Assembly (NCBI RefSeq): GCF_000801105.2
Contig: NC_079519.1
Span: 30,169,288 to 30,233,287, forward strand
Direction of reading: 5' to 3'
From: Raphanus sativus
Lineage: Eukaryota; Streptophyta; Magnoliopsida; Brassicales; Brassicaceae
Length of the DNA: 64,000 bases
The notes beneath the pieces were generated by a model. The model did not search any database, had not been told where the DNA came from, and saw only the letters and a list, made by a program, of their open reading frames with translations. Shown here one piece after another: positions 11,194 to 23,259 of the stretch. A program made the translations under genes and the position numbers. Within the stretch, counting starts at the first letter, position 1. The number at the start of each line of letters is the position of its first letter.

Positions 11194-12640
11194 AGCTTTA
11201 TGCTTGTTGGTCAATAGCAATCAATCAAAGAAGGAAAGTGGTTGAGAGCGCTTGTTTGTGTGTATGAAATAGGGGATTAGCTCTGGTTTACGCTTAACCA
11301 TGGTCGGTTTAGTAGGGTAGTAGTTAACTTGTACTAGTTATAGTTCTGTTTGTATGTTTTAGATGTAAGAGAGAATCTTAAAGCTCGTAGAGTTTTATCC
11401 CCCTGACTATATAGGTCATGAGATGTCTCCATCAATACCAAATAGTCATCATGTTGTAAGAACTTGTATTTTCTATTTCTCTTTGAACGCATGTTGAATT
11501 TTTAAAAGATTTACGTTGCATGTTGAATCATATATTTTTATCGATATGGTATAACATACTTGTACATGATTATTTAGTATATGGATTGTTCACATCCCTA
11601 ATTTACTACAGTACTAACTTCCTTAGTGACGTGAAATGAATCCGAGTAACAATCTGCAATTGGTCTACAAAAGCTGCGTAAACATGCCAAACAGTTATGT
11701 ATTCATTTGTTCACCTTTTAGTCGAAAGCATGCAACGTGGTTTCCACTCTGATACTTTCCACCATGCCAAAAGTTCTTACAAATTTTTCATTCCACGAAT
11801 ATTATTTTATCATTTCTTTTTCAAAAATTTTTTGTCCACCGCATGCTGCATCCATCCAAAAAAATTGTTTTCTAATTTTCCTATTATTTATTGTAAAATA
11901 TGGAACACATTGTTTTAATAATTAATAATCGCTTTACTACTGGTTAGATTGTTAATGGTATTGAGAATACAATTGACCTAACTTGTGGGTAAAGGATTTT
12001 GATGCTTCTTCTAAAAGGAGTATTTCAGAACTAAAATTAACTTTAATGAACAATATTAAGTATATACTGAATTTTTATGTCACTATTCGTTCATACACAT
12101 ACGTAGATCAAGACCACCCACACTCTATGTCTATTGAACGTACCCACACTCTCTCTGTTCTCTTGTGTATAAGCCCAACCAGATTAATTTTACTGCTGTT
12201 TCTGGTGTTTAGATTAGTGATTAAAGCTTAGAACAAACGTTTTTGTCTTACTTTGTTGGATGTTTTCCGGATAAAACGGCTTCTACTTTTCATCAGTTAG
12301 TATCTAAACAAAATGATTGTGTAAGATGTGTAACATGATTAGTCAAAAAAAAAGAAAGATGTGTTACAGGTTCGAACTTCAAACACCTGCTTTTATATGT
12401 TTTTTCCTTTTCTTTTTGTAAATTAACCAAATCATTCTCGGCCAAACACACTTATTAATATGTTAAATGGAAAATAGCCACTTTTGTGAATGTCAAAGAC
12501 GATATTACAGCTGACCAGTCTATCTGCCTTATGAGAATTCATGTCTGACTGCATTACCCTGAGTCGCCCTATGAGATCCATTCATGACGGTACTTCTTTC
12601 GCCATGCTGAAGATCCCTTGTAAGACTTTTTTCCAATATT
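11194..12640. other. Intergenic, no gene seen
   Basis: The NAC 3' flank followed by AT-rich sequence. Open frames at 11697-11918 and 11983-12231 have no recognisable domain, skewed composition and no supporting splice structure, so they are not called. Confidence 0.6.
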
Positions 12641-12772
12641 CTGCATAATTCGCCTTTTTCGGGAATTGAAACCCAGACCTCCTAGTTTAGAAATTCGTCG
12701 CCTGGGATTCGAACCCCAGACCTGGGTGTAGAAGCCTTTAAACCTTAACCACTAGGCCACGGTATTTCCACA
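12640..12772 (-). mobile_element. tRNA-derived SINE fragment
   Basis: On the minus strand there is a box A-like GGCCTAGTGGTTAAGG (about 12738-12757) followed by a box B GGTTCGAATCCC-type motif (12704-12716). A second, degenerate box B-like stretch lies at 12661-12675, followed by matching CAGACCT sequence. This is the RNA polymerase III promoter layout of plant SINEs. No clean target-site duplication was seen. Confidence 0.65.
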
Positions 12773-12962
12773 AAAAAAAAAAAATCTGATTGTTTTGAGA
12801 ATTTATTTTGGAAAATACTGATAAGATTTCCATTTAATAAAACGAATAAAAAATAAATTTACCTTATGGAAAAAAGGAAATATGCATCTAATGTAATACT
12901 TGATAAAAGGAAAAAAAACACTCATGCGACAGATTTTTTATTTTACAAAAACCTATCATAGT

Positions 12963-13135
12963 TTTTTTTTTTTATAACTCTGGTATCTGGGCAGCCACAT
13001 TCCCAACTATCCTCTTGAAAGGGGTCCAGCGTCCCCAACGGAAAAGATATTAAATTCGTTGTGGCCAAGGTTCGAACCCGGATGGCGGGCAGTGCAGCTG
13101 TACCTCCTTTACCACCAAGCTACGAGCTCTTGGTT
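12963..13135 (-). mobile_element. SINE with a 16-bp target-site duplication
   Basis: Minus-strand box A (TAGCTTGGTGGTAAAGG, near 13125) and box B (GGTTCGAACC, near 13072) are clear, and a T run at the left edge is the poly-A tail on the minus strand. The flanks are identical: AAAACCTATCATAGTT at 12947-12962 and again at 13136-13151. The perfect duplication implies a fairly recent insertion. It lies about 200 bases upstream of the ribosomal P1 start. Confidence 0.88.
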
Positions 13136-13345
13136 AAAACCTATCATAGTTAGGAGATTACCTATTCATAAGTCCTATTCTATTGTTGATATACATACAT
13201 AGAATCTTAGAGATAATTTCTATTATAGGAATATAGGAAGTCGGTCATTGCTCTTGTATATATATCGATGTACTTCATTCAATTCAATACAAGTTTACAG
13301 TTTATATCTACTTTACAAAACACAACGGGTTAAAGGTAAGAGAGA

Positions 13346-13946
13346 ATGGCCAACACTAGTGAGCTCGCCTGCACTTACGCAGCTCTAATCCTCCACGACG
13401 ATGGAATTGAAATCACCGTTAGTTTTCTTCTCTCTTTCTCTACATGATTTAGTTTTTATAGCCTCTACGATCTTATCTCTTACATATATACACTACTATG
13501 TGAAAATCTTATCTCTTACATATATACACTACTATGTGAATTTTTTATTCAGGCTGAAAAGATAGCAAAACTAGTGAAAGCAGCCAAACGTGGACGTTGA
13601 ATCATATACTGGCCTAGCCTCTTTGCTAAGCTTTTTTCAGAAGAAGAACATTGACGATCTCATCATGAATGTTGGAGCTAGTGGTGATGCGGCTGCTACG
13701 GTTTCAACCAACGTCCCTGCAGCTACTAAAGCTGTCCAGCAGCTGAGGAAACAAAGAAGAAGAAGGTACGTATATATATATTTATTGTCTTTTGATCAGG
13801 ACACAGTTACAATTATTGAATACAAACCTAACTATATAATACATGCTTATAACTAAAAACTAATCGGATGGAATTGTTTTTGTGATCTTTAGGAGGAGGT
13901 GAAGGAAGAGAGTGAAGATGACATGGTCTTCGGATTGTTTGACTAG
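13346..13946 (+). pseudogene. 60S acidic ribosomal protein P1, frameshifted exon 2
   Basis: P1 forms the ribosomal stalk with P0 and P2 and recruits translation GTPases. Exon 1 (13346-13417) encodes MANTSELACTYAALILHDDG followed by IEIT. Exon 2 (13553-13765) starts AEKIAKLVKAA and contains KKNIDDLIMNVGASG. Exon 3 (13893-13946) ends ESEDDMVFGLFD, the universal P-protein tail. Small indels are needed at about 13587 (extra A), 13605 (extra TA), 13632 (six T where five keep frame) and 13735 (one C missing). As given, exon 2 stops after 15 codons. All borders are GT-AG and the length fits the family (about 110 residues), so this is either a recent pseudogene or a poorly polished gene. Confidence 0.82.
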
Positions 13947-14109
13947 AAGCCCTCCTTCTAATCTTTTTTCGGTTGAAATATTTTTATTCTTTTTGGGGTA
14001 AAAGAAATATTTGTCTTGTCTGCTTATAAGTTATGAGAAGCTTTTTTTTGTTGTTGTCGTTGTTCAGTCCTCAAACTTTAATACACAATATAATACTTAT
14101 TTTAATCAG

Positions 14110-14684
14110 TTTTATTTAGAGAACTAAAACATATATCTTATTTATTAGAATTAAATTAAAAGTTTATCTTTTACCAAAAAACAAGTTAAAAGTTTGTCAA
14201 TTAAATTAAGTTTTCTGAACAAACATGAAATATCACAAAAAACCATCTCCAATCTACATCAATTTCTTCTATAATAGAAGAATTATATAAATAGAGATGA
14301 ACTTATGTTCAATGTGTTTTTGTATAATATATAAATCAGAGATGAGATGGATATCCAAAAAAATTAGAGTATTTGGATCATTTCGTTCTCTAAATTAAGT
14401 TTTATTTAGAGAACTAAAACATATATCTTATTTATTAGAATTAAATTAAAAGTTTATCTTTTACCAAAACAAGTTAAAAGTTTGTCAATTAATTAAGTTT
14501 TCTGAACAAACATGAAATATCACAAAAAACCATCTCCAATCTACATCTATTTCTTCTATAATAGAAGAATTATAAAATAGAGATGAACTTATGTTCAATG
14601 TGTTTTTGTATAATATATAAATCAGAGATGAGATGGATATCCAAAAAAATTAGAGTATTTGGATCATTTAGTTCACTATTTTAA
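14110..14684. repeat. Direct tandem duplication, ~290-bp unit, two copies
   Basis: The sequence starting TTTTATTTAGAGAACTAAAA at 14110 recurs at 14400 and the copies stay aligned to about 14684. They differ by a few short indels and substitutions. No coding content is seen. The region to 15326 is otherwise AT-rich intergenic sequence; the open frame at 15019-15495 overlaps the 3' end of PSRP1 antisense and is not called. Confidence 0.9.
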
Positions 14685-15326
14685 ATTAAGTTTTTTAGTT
14701 AAAATATAATAAAAATATAAAAATATTATCAAATTAATTAATATTACTAAATTATTTTATGTATAAATGTTAATATATTAAATAATTATTAATTAAAATT
14801 AAATATATTTAAAATTCTGATCAGAATCTGGATATCTAGATTTGAGAACTAAAAATATTCGGATTCGACTTCTCAAAAAATATCCAATTTCTTAGAGCTG
14901 ATCGAGTATAATAATTCTGCTCATATTTAGATGAATATTATTTTCTTCTATTTATAGATAAATAATATTTTTTGATCAAAAAAACTGATAAATAATACAT
15001 TTTTAACTAGAAAAACACATGAACAAGAAGAATATAATTCTGTTGTATGATTACTATAATGTAACATTCTTGGTTTATGAAAAGTATTTTGCTATCATCT
15101 GGTTTAGAGAGAATCAAGATCATAACTTCAGATTCAATTTCCCTACCTCAAATAGAGTAAAACAGAATCATTTAAAAAAAATTTCTCTTGCCTTTTATTA
15201 TTATGTACACTGTTTCCTGAATCATAACAGATTCAATTTCTTTCACTGTTTTCTCTCAATATACATGCAAACCATCTGTAAGGAGAGAAGTAAGATCAGT
15301 TTTGGTTCTGAGACAGACACACAAGT

Positions 15327-16811
15327 CTACTCAGCAAAAGAGTGTTCATTCAATTGCTCAGTTGGAAGCGGATCAACTTTCTCAGCCTTGCCATCTTTCT
15401 TAGGGATTATCAGACCGTACCCTCCTTCTTTTCTCTTGTACACTATATTTATCTCACCTGTTAAACCAAAAAAGGTAAGTGTTCTTTGCATTTGACACAG
15501 TGAGACAAACAAGAGAGTTAGGTCAAAGGCATACCGGTTTCTTCATTCTGGAAGCCGTAGAAATCGTGAGCTACTAACTCCAACTGCTCCACTGCCTCTG
15601 AGACGGTCAATGGTGGCATCTCAAAGTACTTGGTACGCACAATCTGTCCCAAAAAAAAAACCATCAGAAACAAATTATCAAAGAATCTAAAAAACTAATG
15701 ATAAGGTAAAGTATGGACCCAACCTCCTTGATCAAATCATCCTCTTCTTCTTCTCCAGCAACGTCCTCAGGATCCTCCACAACGGGCTCAATCACTGGCT
15801 CTCTCACCTTCGACCTGTTGAAACCTTTCATGTGCCTTCCATGGTCAGAGTCCTTCTCCTTGATCTTCCTCAGCTTCCTCTGTATTATCGTTGAAACCAA
15901 GTCGATACAAGCGTATACCGTCTCAGCATCTTCCTCACCGCGCACAACGCCATGCTTCTTTGTAAACAGTGTTACCTTAAAGCATACAACAACAACAACA
16001 ACTATCTGTCAGCTCCTGTGATAATTTAGACAAGAATATACTTACATTACCTCGCATCTACGGATCTTGGGTCCTTTACCAAACTCTCCACCTCGAACAG
16101 AGAGTCTCACATCAACTTCTCTGACGAGATGACTGTGCTTCTGAACAGCTTTTCCTACTTTGTCCTCAACATGCTGCTTGATTGCCTCTGATAACTATCA
16201 CATCAATGCCATAGTCAACCAAATGATTATAGACAACCCTCTAGTAAAGTTCCAAACTTTTCTAGTAACCAATTCTCAAATAAATCAAAAGTTCTAAACT
16301 TTTCTAGTAACCAGTTCTCAAGTTATTAAAAGTTTCAAACTTTTCTAATAACCAATTCTCAAATAAATCAAAAGTTCCAAACTTTCTAGTTACCAATGCG
16401 CTCAAACAATCAAAAAGTTCCAAAAAAATTTTAGTAAACAGTGCTCAAACAATCTAAAGTTCCAACCTTTTCTAGAAACCAAGTCACAAAAATCGAGACC
16501 TATATAACAAAATCCACATAAAGTTTGCATTTTTCGTTTCAAACCTCGAGGTTTTTGCCTTGGATGATCAGCTTGACGGAAGCGAGAGAACCGTCCCACG
16601 ACATTTTCACTGCTGACGAGCTTCTCCGACCAGTCGAGGGTAGGCGATCATGGTGAGTGATACGGCCTAGGAAGCCTGACCGGAGAGTCTTTGAATCAGA
16701 GCGTCTCCCCACCATTGAGACCACCGTGGAGGAAGATGAGCATGTTGGAGAAGTGATAGAGACGTTGCAGTGGGGTAACTTGGTATGAGAGAACCCTAAG
16801 AGTGTCGTCAT
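15327..16811 (-). CDS. PSRP1: PSRP1, plastid ribosome hibernation factor (long HPF/S30AE)
   Basis: Five exons join cleanly: 16811-16545, 16194-16051, 15975-15724, 15643-15535 and 15457-15327, giving 300 residues with all phases consistent. Residues 1 to about 65 are a Ser/Thr/Arg-rich plastid transit peptide ([20 protein letters not shown]). The N-terminal S30AE/HPF domain follows ([11 protein letters not shown], then [20 protein letters not shown] and [17 protein letters not shown]). After an acidic linker ([11 protein letters not shown]) comes the C-terminal dimerisation domain of long HPFs ([39 protein letters not shown]). The protein binds the chloroplast 30S decoding site and blocks tRNA and mRNA under dark or stress conditions (family knowledge). 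Unlike its left neighbours, no frameshift is found. It looks functional. Confidence 0.95.
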
Positions 16812-18349
16812 TTGATTTGAGAGAGAGAGAGATTCAGAGATTGTTTGTGAAGTGAAGTGACGAGTGAAGACTTTTGAAGTGGTAAGATTGGTCTGAAGGA
16901 TGTGTTTTTGGATAAGGTGAAAAAATGGATAAGGACGCTGACATATGCAAACGAGAATGTTTTATTTATGAAATGAACCCCTTATTATTTCTATTTATTC
17001 ACATTGATTCCTCCTATATTCGGATTTGTAATGACCATCCATTTCTTTTGGTGTTTAGTGTCTTAGTATTTAGTCATGATTTTACTTGGCACTTTTGGTT
17101 CCATTTGATAATTTATACGAGTTTAAATATATATATTTTTGAAAAAAGGAGTGTTTTAATTTTTTAGTTTTAACTAAAATCAATCAAATATATTTTTGAG
17201 ATTATAATCTATTTAAAGATACTTGCCGATGAGATTGCCCTTATATGTTGTCTTGTTTCTGTTCCAGTGGAAAGGATAGTATTCTCATAACTGAACCATT
17301 TGTTTCAGTCATTAAGTCCCCAAGTTTAACCTTGACCTAAGGTTTTTTCTTTTTAACACGGACCCAAAGTTTCTAAAACAAAAATAAAAAACTTGAACAA
17401 GTTTATGGCTACTAAATAATATCGTCTTAGACACAGATGAATAATACCGGTCATGTTTCTATGTGGTGAAAAAATAAATTAATTTTGAAGTTTATTGTTA
17501 ATATAATTAAAATGTAAGTTTTTGAGCACCAATATTTAAAGTGTTACCTTCCTACAATTCCATAGCTTAAACTATGATTTTTCCCATATATAAATGACAA
17601 TGTTATATTTATGAAATAAACCATTTTTTCTTTCTATACATTTATATTGGTTCTTTCTATTTTCTGATGTTTAATTAATGAACCCTTTGTTGGTGTTCAT
17701 TTGTTTAGTCCTGATTTTAATTGGTGAACTGACAATTATATGAATTGAATCTTTGAATGTTTTTGAAAGATTCTTTAGTTCATAAAAAACAGATCCATTC
17801 GAAACTAAACTTAAAAAATGGATCTAATAAAAAGATTAGAGTACTTTCATTGAAATTTATGCTATATAAATTTTAAATAAATAATTATTTTTATATTAAT
17901 TTTTAACTAAATTAAAATTAAAATAAAGCTAAGCAAATAATAAATCTAAACACTTAGAAATTCTTATATAGTTTTCATTTAAATTTTTGTTTCTACATTT
18001 TGGCCTAGAAAAACACATAGTCATTTACTGAAAACACATAAAAGATAAAAACATAGACCCAAAAAATCGGATGAATAACTATGATGATAGATAGTGTGGT
18101 AAACACATAAAATATTAATCGAAATGAAAATATTTTAATTCTATTATTTACCTCAGTAAAAGCAACGGTAACCACAGCTATCTGTAGTTTTTACACGTGT
18201 CTAAAGTATCTTTTTATAGAGTTCCGCGCGCGGCACTCTGAAAACAGAGGATCACTTTCTTTATTCTCTGCAAATCTCTCTCTCTCTTTCCTCCATTATC
18301 GCTCGCTCTGCTCCGCTTTACTCCCCCCTTCAAGAATCTCAAGTCAAAA
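16812..18349. other. Divergent intergenic region, no gene seen
   Basis: Shared upstream region of the minus-strand PSRP1 and the plus-strand gene at 18350. It is AT-rich. An ACGT core in ACACGTGTC sits near 18194, and a pyrimidine-rich leader (CTCTCTCTCTTTCC) precedes the start at 18350. The open frame at 16925-17167 has no recognisable homology. Confidence 0.55.
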
Positions 18350-19239
18350 ATGCTCGCCGTATTTCATAAATCCCTGACGGAACCGTCTCTCAAACTGATG
18401 GGAACGGTGGTGGTTGACAACCTTCCGACGGAGCAGTCCGAGGAAACGATGAAAGAGCTGTCGCGTCTCTTCAAAGACGAGCACAAAGAGCCCATGGCAA
18501 TACACTTGCTTCCGCATTGCATTCTCAATACCGTGCTTGATCATAAATCCGTGATTTCTCCAAAGGTAAGCTTTGTTTTCTTGCGATCTACGTTTTCTTT
18601 TCTTTTACGTTAGCATTGAGTAGAAAGGAAACAAGAAAGTGTAGATCAGATCTTGGTTTCATCTCGTTTTGCTTACTGTGGATCACACCTGAATCAATCC
18701 CCCCCAGTGTTTTGGCGGTCAAAGATGATGTCGTTTGCATCTTTCGAGGAACTATTGAGAACAGAGCGGAAATTGCGGCTTCGTATCACCATCCGATACC
18801 AAAGAAGGACGCTGTTGTTGTGTTATGGGTTTACAATAACTTGGGTACTAAAGAGGACGAGACTCCATGGATTGACGCAGTCAAACAGTTCAAAGGTGGT
18901 TTCTCGTTTGTCCTATATGATGCAAAGAGGAAGAGCTTTTTTGTCACTTCGGTAATTTTGTAAACTTTTATCTCTAATTCAGGTGTTCATCATTTTAGCA
19001 TAAACTAACCTATTTACTTTTGGCAGGGTCTTGATGGCATTCCATGCTATTGGGGACTTTCCCAACATGGTACCATCCTCTTCTCGTCTTGCTTGGAGAT
19101 GGCGAGCACAAAGTGCGAAAACTTCTGTGGACAAATACCCAAGGGTTGTTACTATGCAAGTGGAAAAGGTTTGAGGAACTTTGAAACTCCAGATGTTGAG
19201 TTGAAGCCTGAGTTTGTACCACCACCAGCGAACCAATAG
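18350..19239 (+). CDS. DUF3700 / aluminium-induced (TSJT1-like) glutamine-amidotransferase-fold protein, divergent
   Basis: Exon 1 (18350-18565) encodes MLAVFHKSLTEPSLKLMGTV and ends at a good donor. Exon 3 (19027-19239) encodes GLDGIPCYWGLSQHGTILFS, then FCGQIPKGCYYASGKGLRNF and the stop. Exon 2, ending at 18951, carries SVLAVKDDVVCIFRGTIEN and FKGGFSFVLYDAKRKSFFV. This order (MLAVF start, DDVVCIFRG, LYD, DGIPCYWG, PKGC) matches DUF3700 proteins related to the class II glutamine amidotransferase fold; their biochemical role is unknown. The usual YGL and LRDR motifs are not seen. The first part of exon 2 makes best sense (SRFAYCGSHLNQSPP) in a different frame from the rest, with the switch at a run of seven C at 18699-18705. 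Eight C would restore one frame. The exon 2 start (about 18629) is uncertain. Confidence 0.65.
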
Positions 19240-20380
19240 AAGGGCCCAATTTGTACGAGAATCTATATATCTTGCCACTATGTACTAGACCAATATAAAC
19301 ATAGTTTTTTTTTTCTTTTTTGGTCAAAGACCCATTATAAACATGGGGGAATTTGTGAGATGTACATAAGGGAGAAAAAACTCAAGAATATAGCCATTCT
19401 ACAGCTACAAACGGTGGATAGGACAATTAGAACACAATCTTGACCAAAATCTCCTTTTAGGCGCGTGCGTTTGATGTTGACGCTCTAAAACTGAATTTGT
19501 GATACAATACTATATAACATATAGTATAGTCTAAAGATTGTGACAATTAAAAATATAGCAATACATGGAAAAGTGTTTGTCTGTGTATTATCAAACTCTT
19601 CGGTTTAGCATATTGAATAGCCCTAATTTGAATATTAGTTGGTTTTGGATTGTTTTTATCATATATTAATATCCTATCGTAGAATTGGATTTTAAATTCA
19701 TATTTTTGGAACTTTACATGTGAATTTTATATTAAAATTAAAACATAAAATACATAGTTTGAACACATTTATGTAGAGTGTGAAAAAATTTATTAGAGTG
19801 TGAATGTTCATTCTTAAATAATTGTGAGACTGCCACATTCCATTATAGTGTGAATAAATTTCTTAAAATATTTCTCCTTTAATATATATATACAATGAAA
19901 CCTCTATAAATTAATAATTTTGGTACTACACCAAAATTATAAATTTTTATTAATTTATAGAGATTATTAATTTATCGATATACTAATTGAACCAAAAACT
20001 CAATTTGGGATTATAAAATTATATTAATTTATATAGATTTTTAGTGTATATTAATTTATTGATTATTAATTTAAAGATGTTATACTGTATATAGGAGATA
20101 TGTTGGCTGAACATTTGTAATTGTAATTGTGTACTGAAATCTATTTTGAATTTATGATGAGTCTAATCAATTTGGGCTTAAATTTTTATTACCATGTTTA
20201 TATCTATAAAAACTGTAATATGGTCAATAAGCAATTTTTATTACAAAACATATTTTACAATTTTTTAATATTTAACTTTCACATCATTGAGAAGTATTTT
20301 AATGATTTTAGAACCATCATCTTATTGTTTCCAAAATTGAATTACTTTGACTTTAGTCTTCCACATAGTTTTGAAAGCTT
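19240..20380. other. AT-rich intergenic with a small fold-back repeat
   Basis: Around 19895-19975, CCTCTATAAATTAATAATT is followed by an inverted counterpart (AATTTATAGAG), a small fold-back repeat of a type common in Brassicaceae. Nothing else is supported. The open frame at 20127-20396 is low-complexity. Confidence 0.5.
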
Positions 20381-22030
20381 TCAACTAAACGAATAAAATT
20401 GATGCATCCAATATATATATATATATTTGAATATTTATAAAATAAAATTCATGTTAATACAATTTTATAATTATTTTGTATCTTATTATAACAAAACAAA
20501 TTAAGCTATTGATCACAAAATTTTCAAAGTGATATATTCAAATTTCTAATAATTTATAAACGTTTTGAAAAATTCAAAAAATAACATATAAGAAAAAAAT
20601 CTAAATGTTTTTATTATATAGTTAATGTGATTTTTAATATCTTTTAATAATATAAAAAAACTAAGATACAAAAATTGCTATCAAATATTCACTATTCATA
20701 ATAATTAATTTTTCATATATTCGTTAATTATATTAGGTAATTTCATAGCTTTTGTTTAAGGAAAGTGCGAGATTGTTTTTGTACATTATTTATCAATTCG
20801 ATAGTTAGTTTAATAAAAAAGTGTAATATAAGTTAAAATGAACAATTTTACTTTTCTAAGAATGATATATTTTATATAGTTATTTATTAAATGAAACTTC
20901 ACAATCATACGGTTCTATGATCATTTATATCGTTTTTATAACAAAATATTTAAATCATTGATAACAAAATTTTCAATGTGAAAATTTTTGATAAGTTTAT
21001 AATTTATAAATTTTCTTGAAAACTCATTGAAAGTTTTGAAATTAAAATATTTATGTAATCTTATATGGTATATAGTTTAATCTATATATTTATTTGTTTT
21101 ATTATTAAATGATACTTTTTACTCATATGGTTTTTAAAATCATGTGTATCTTTTAATAATAAAAGTGTTAAACCATTGATCATTAATTTTTAACATAATA
21201 GTTAATAGTTTTAGTCATTATTGTCATTTTTTAAAATTCAAAATATAACATATATGAAAAATCTAAATTTTAATTTTATAGCTAATTCGATTGTTTAATT
21301 TATTTTAATAATATAAAATTAAACAAAAAATGATGGAGGAGATATAAATTGTTATCAAATATATATTATTAGATACATTCATTGTCATATATATATATAT
21401 TAATCATTTATGGTAATTTCGTAGGTTTTATTTAAGGAAAGAAAAAAAAATAGTAAATTATATCTAGCGGAACAATCATAAATGCTTCTATCGTAATCAT
21501 ATCATTCATATCATATAGTTTGACCAAAGAATGTATCTAGCGACATATAAAAGTCGAATGTATCTAGCGACATATAAAAATCGAATGTGGGTTTAAAAAT
21601 CATGTGTATCTTTTTATAATAAAGTGTTAAACTATTGATCATTAATTTTTAACATAATAATTTTAATAGTTTTAGTCATTTATTGTCATTTTTAAAAATT
21701 CAAAATATAACATATACAAAAAAATCTAAATTTTATTTTTATAGCTAATACGATTATTTAATTTTATTTTGATAATATAAAATGAAACAAAAAATGATGG
21801 AGGAGATATAATTTGTTATCAAATCTTTATTATTAGAAATATTAATTGTCATATATATATATATATATTAGTCATTATGGTAATTCCGTAGGTTTTATTT
21901 AAGGAAATAAAATAAAATAGTAATTATATCTAGCGGAACAATCATAAATGTTTCTATTATAAATATCATATCATATCGTTATATCATATAGTTTGACCAA
22001 CGAATTTATCTAGCAATATATAAAAATCTA
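20380..22030. repeat. AT-rich repeat block with a tandemly duplicated ~460-bp unit
   Basis: A segment starting near 21130 (AAATCATGTGTATCTTTT, then a TTGATCATTAATTTTTAACA stretch) recurs near 21598 in the same order and spacing. Each copy ends with GGTTTTATTTAAGGAAA and an ATCTAGCGGAACAATCATAA stretch. More divergent relatives lie at about 20740 and 20900. At 21530-21590 a short TGTATCTAGCGACATATAAA motif is itself repeated. No coding capacity is seen. Confidence 0.7.
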
Positions 22031-22195
22031 ATGTGGACCTACTTATTTTTCAGTTGAATGTAATTGACTATCTAATTGAGTGACACCTAAGCATAGATGT
22101 CTTTTTTAATTATTACAAAATTGAGGTTACAATTTTTCAAATGTTTCTCAATTAATATATAGGGGATAATATAACATAGATGTAGAATAGATTAT

Positions 22196-23020
22196 TCCGA
22201 ACATAAACCCTAAACCCTAAACCGAAATCCTAAATATTAAACCCAAACCTAAACCCTAAACTCAAACCATATAATCTAAACCCTAAACCCAAATCCTAAA
22301 CCCTAAACCCAAACCAAAACCCTAAACCCAAACCATATACCCTAAACCCAAACATTAAACTATAAACCCTAAACCCAAATTCTGAACCCTAACCCCAAAC
22401 CAAAACTCTAAACCCAAACCATATACCCAGACCATATACCCTAAACTCAAACCCTAAACCCAAACCCTAATTCTAAACCCTAAACCCTAAACTTAAACCA
22501 TTATCCATTACATGACAATGTTATACATATTATGGTATGGAAAACTCGACATACCCACAAACTTTGTATATATGAAATTTTCTAAAATTTCTTTAGAGAG
22601 ATAGCTGACGAGTGGCGACGGTGTTGGAAAACAAAACAATATAACTGATCAAGTAGTGAGTAAGAAGAATCAGAAGGCAGAGAAGGAGATACAAAGTGCA
22701 AAAGAAGAGAAAAAGAAACGTATCATACTATACTTTAATTTAAAATACAGTATAGTATGATAAATTGAGAGAGAGAGAGAGAGAGAGAGAAACCCTAAAC
22801 CCTAAACTCAAACCATATAGTATAGGCAAAGACAAATAAACAAACACAAATTCATATACCCTAAACCCAAATCTAAAAATTCTAAACCCAAATCATATAC
22901 CCTAAACCTAAACCCTAAACTATAAACCCTAAACCCAAACCCAAACCATATACCCTAAACCTAAACCGTATACCCTAAACCCAAACCCTAATCCTAAACC
23001 CTAAACCCTAAACCTAAACT
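22196..23020. repeat. Degenerate interstitial telomere-like array (CCCTAAA variants), duplicated
   Basis: Two blocks (about 22196-22500 and 22790-23020) are dominated by CCCTAAA with variants such as CCCAAA and CCATATACC. Each is followed by the same ~240-base non-repeat tail (GTTATACATATTATGGTATG at about 22520, and a close match at about 23040). The whole array-plus-tail unit has therefore been duplicated. A (GA)n tract lies between the copies at 22767-22790. Confidence 0.85.
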
Positions 23021-23259
23021 TTTATTCATTACGTGACTATGCTATACATATTATGGTATGGAATACTCGACACACCCACAAAATTTGTATATATGAAATT
23101 CTTTAAAATTTCTTTAGAGAGAGATGATGAGTGGCAACAATGTTAGAAAACAAAACAGTGTAACTGATCAAGTAGTGAGTAAGAAGAATTAAGAGGCAGA
23201 GAAGAAGATATAAATTACAAAAGAAGAGAAAAATAAATTTATCACACTATACTGTAATT

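Noticed and set aside
12704..13135. Possible tRNA genes from the box A and box B motifs
   Set aside because: The spacing and the missing acceptor-stem pairing do not make a tRNA; tails and target duplication identify SINEs.
15019..15495. 158-codon plus-strand frame
   Set aside because: Its 3' half is antisense to the last PSRP1 exon and the rest is AT-rich; no homology is recognised.
22196..23020. True chromosome end
   Set aside because: The repeats are degenerate, short and flanked on both sides by ordinary genes.
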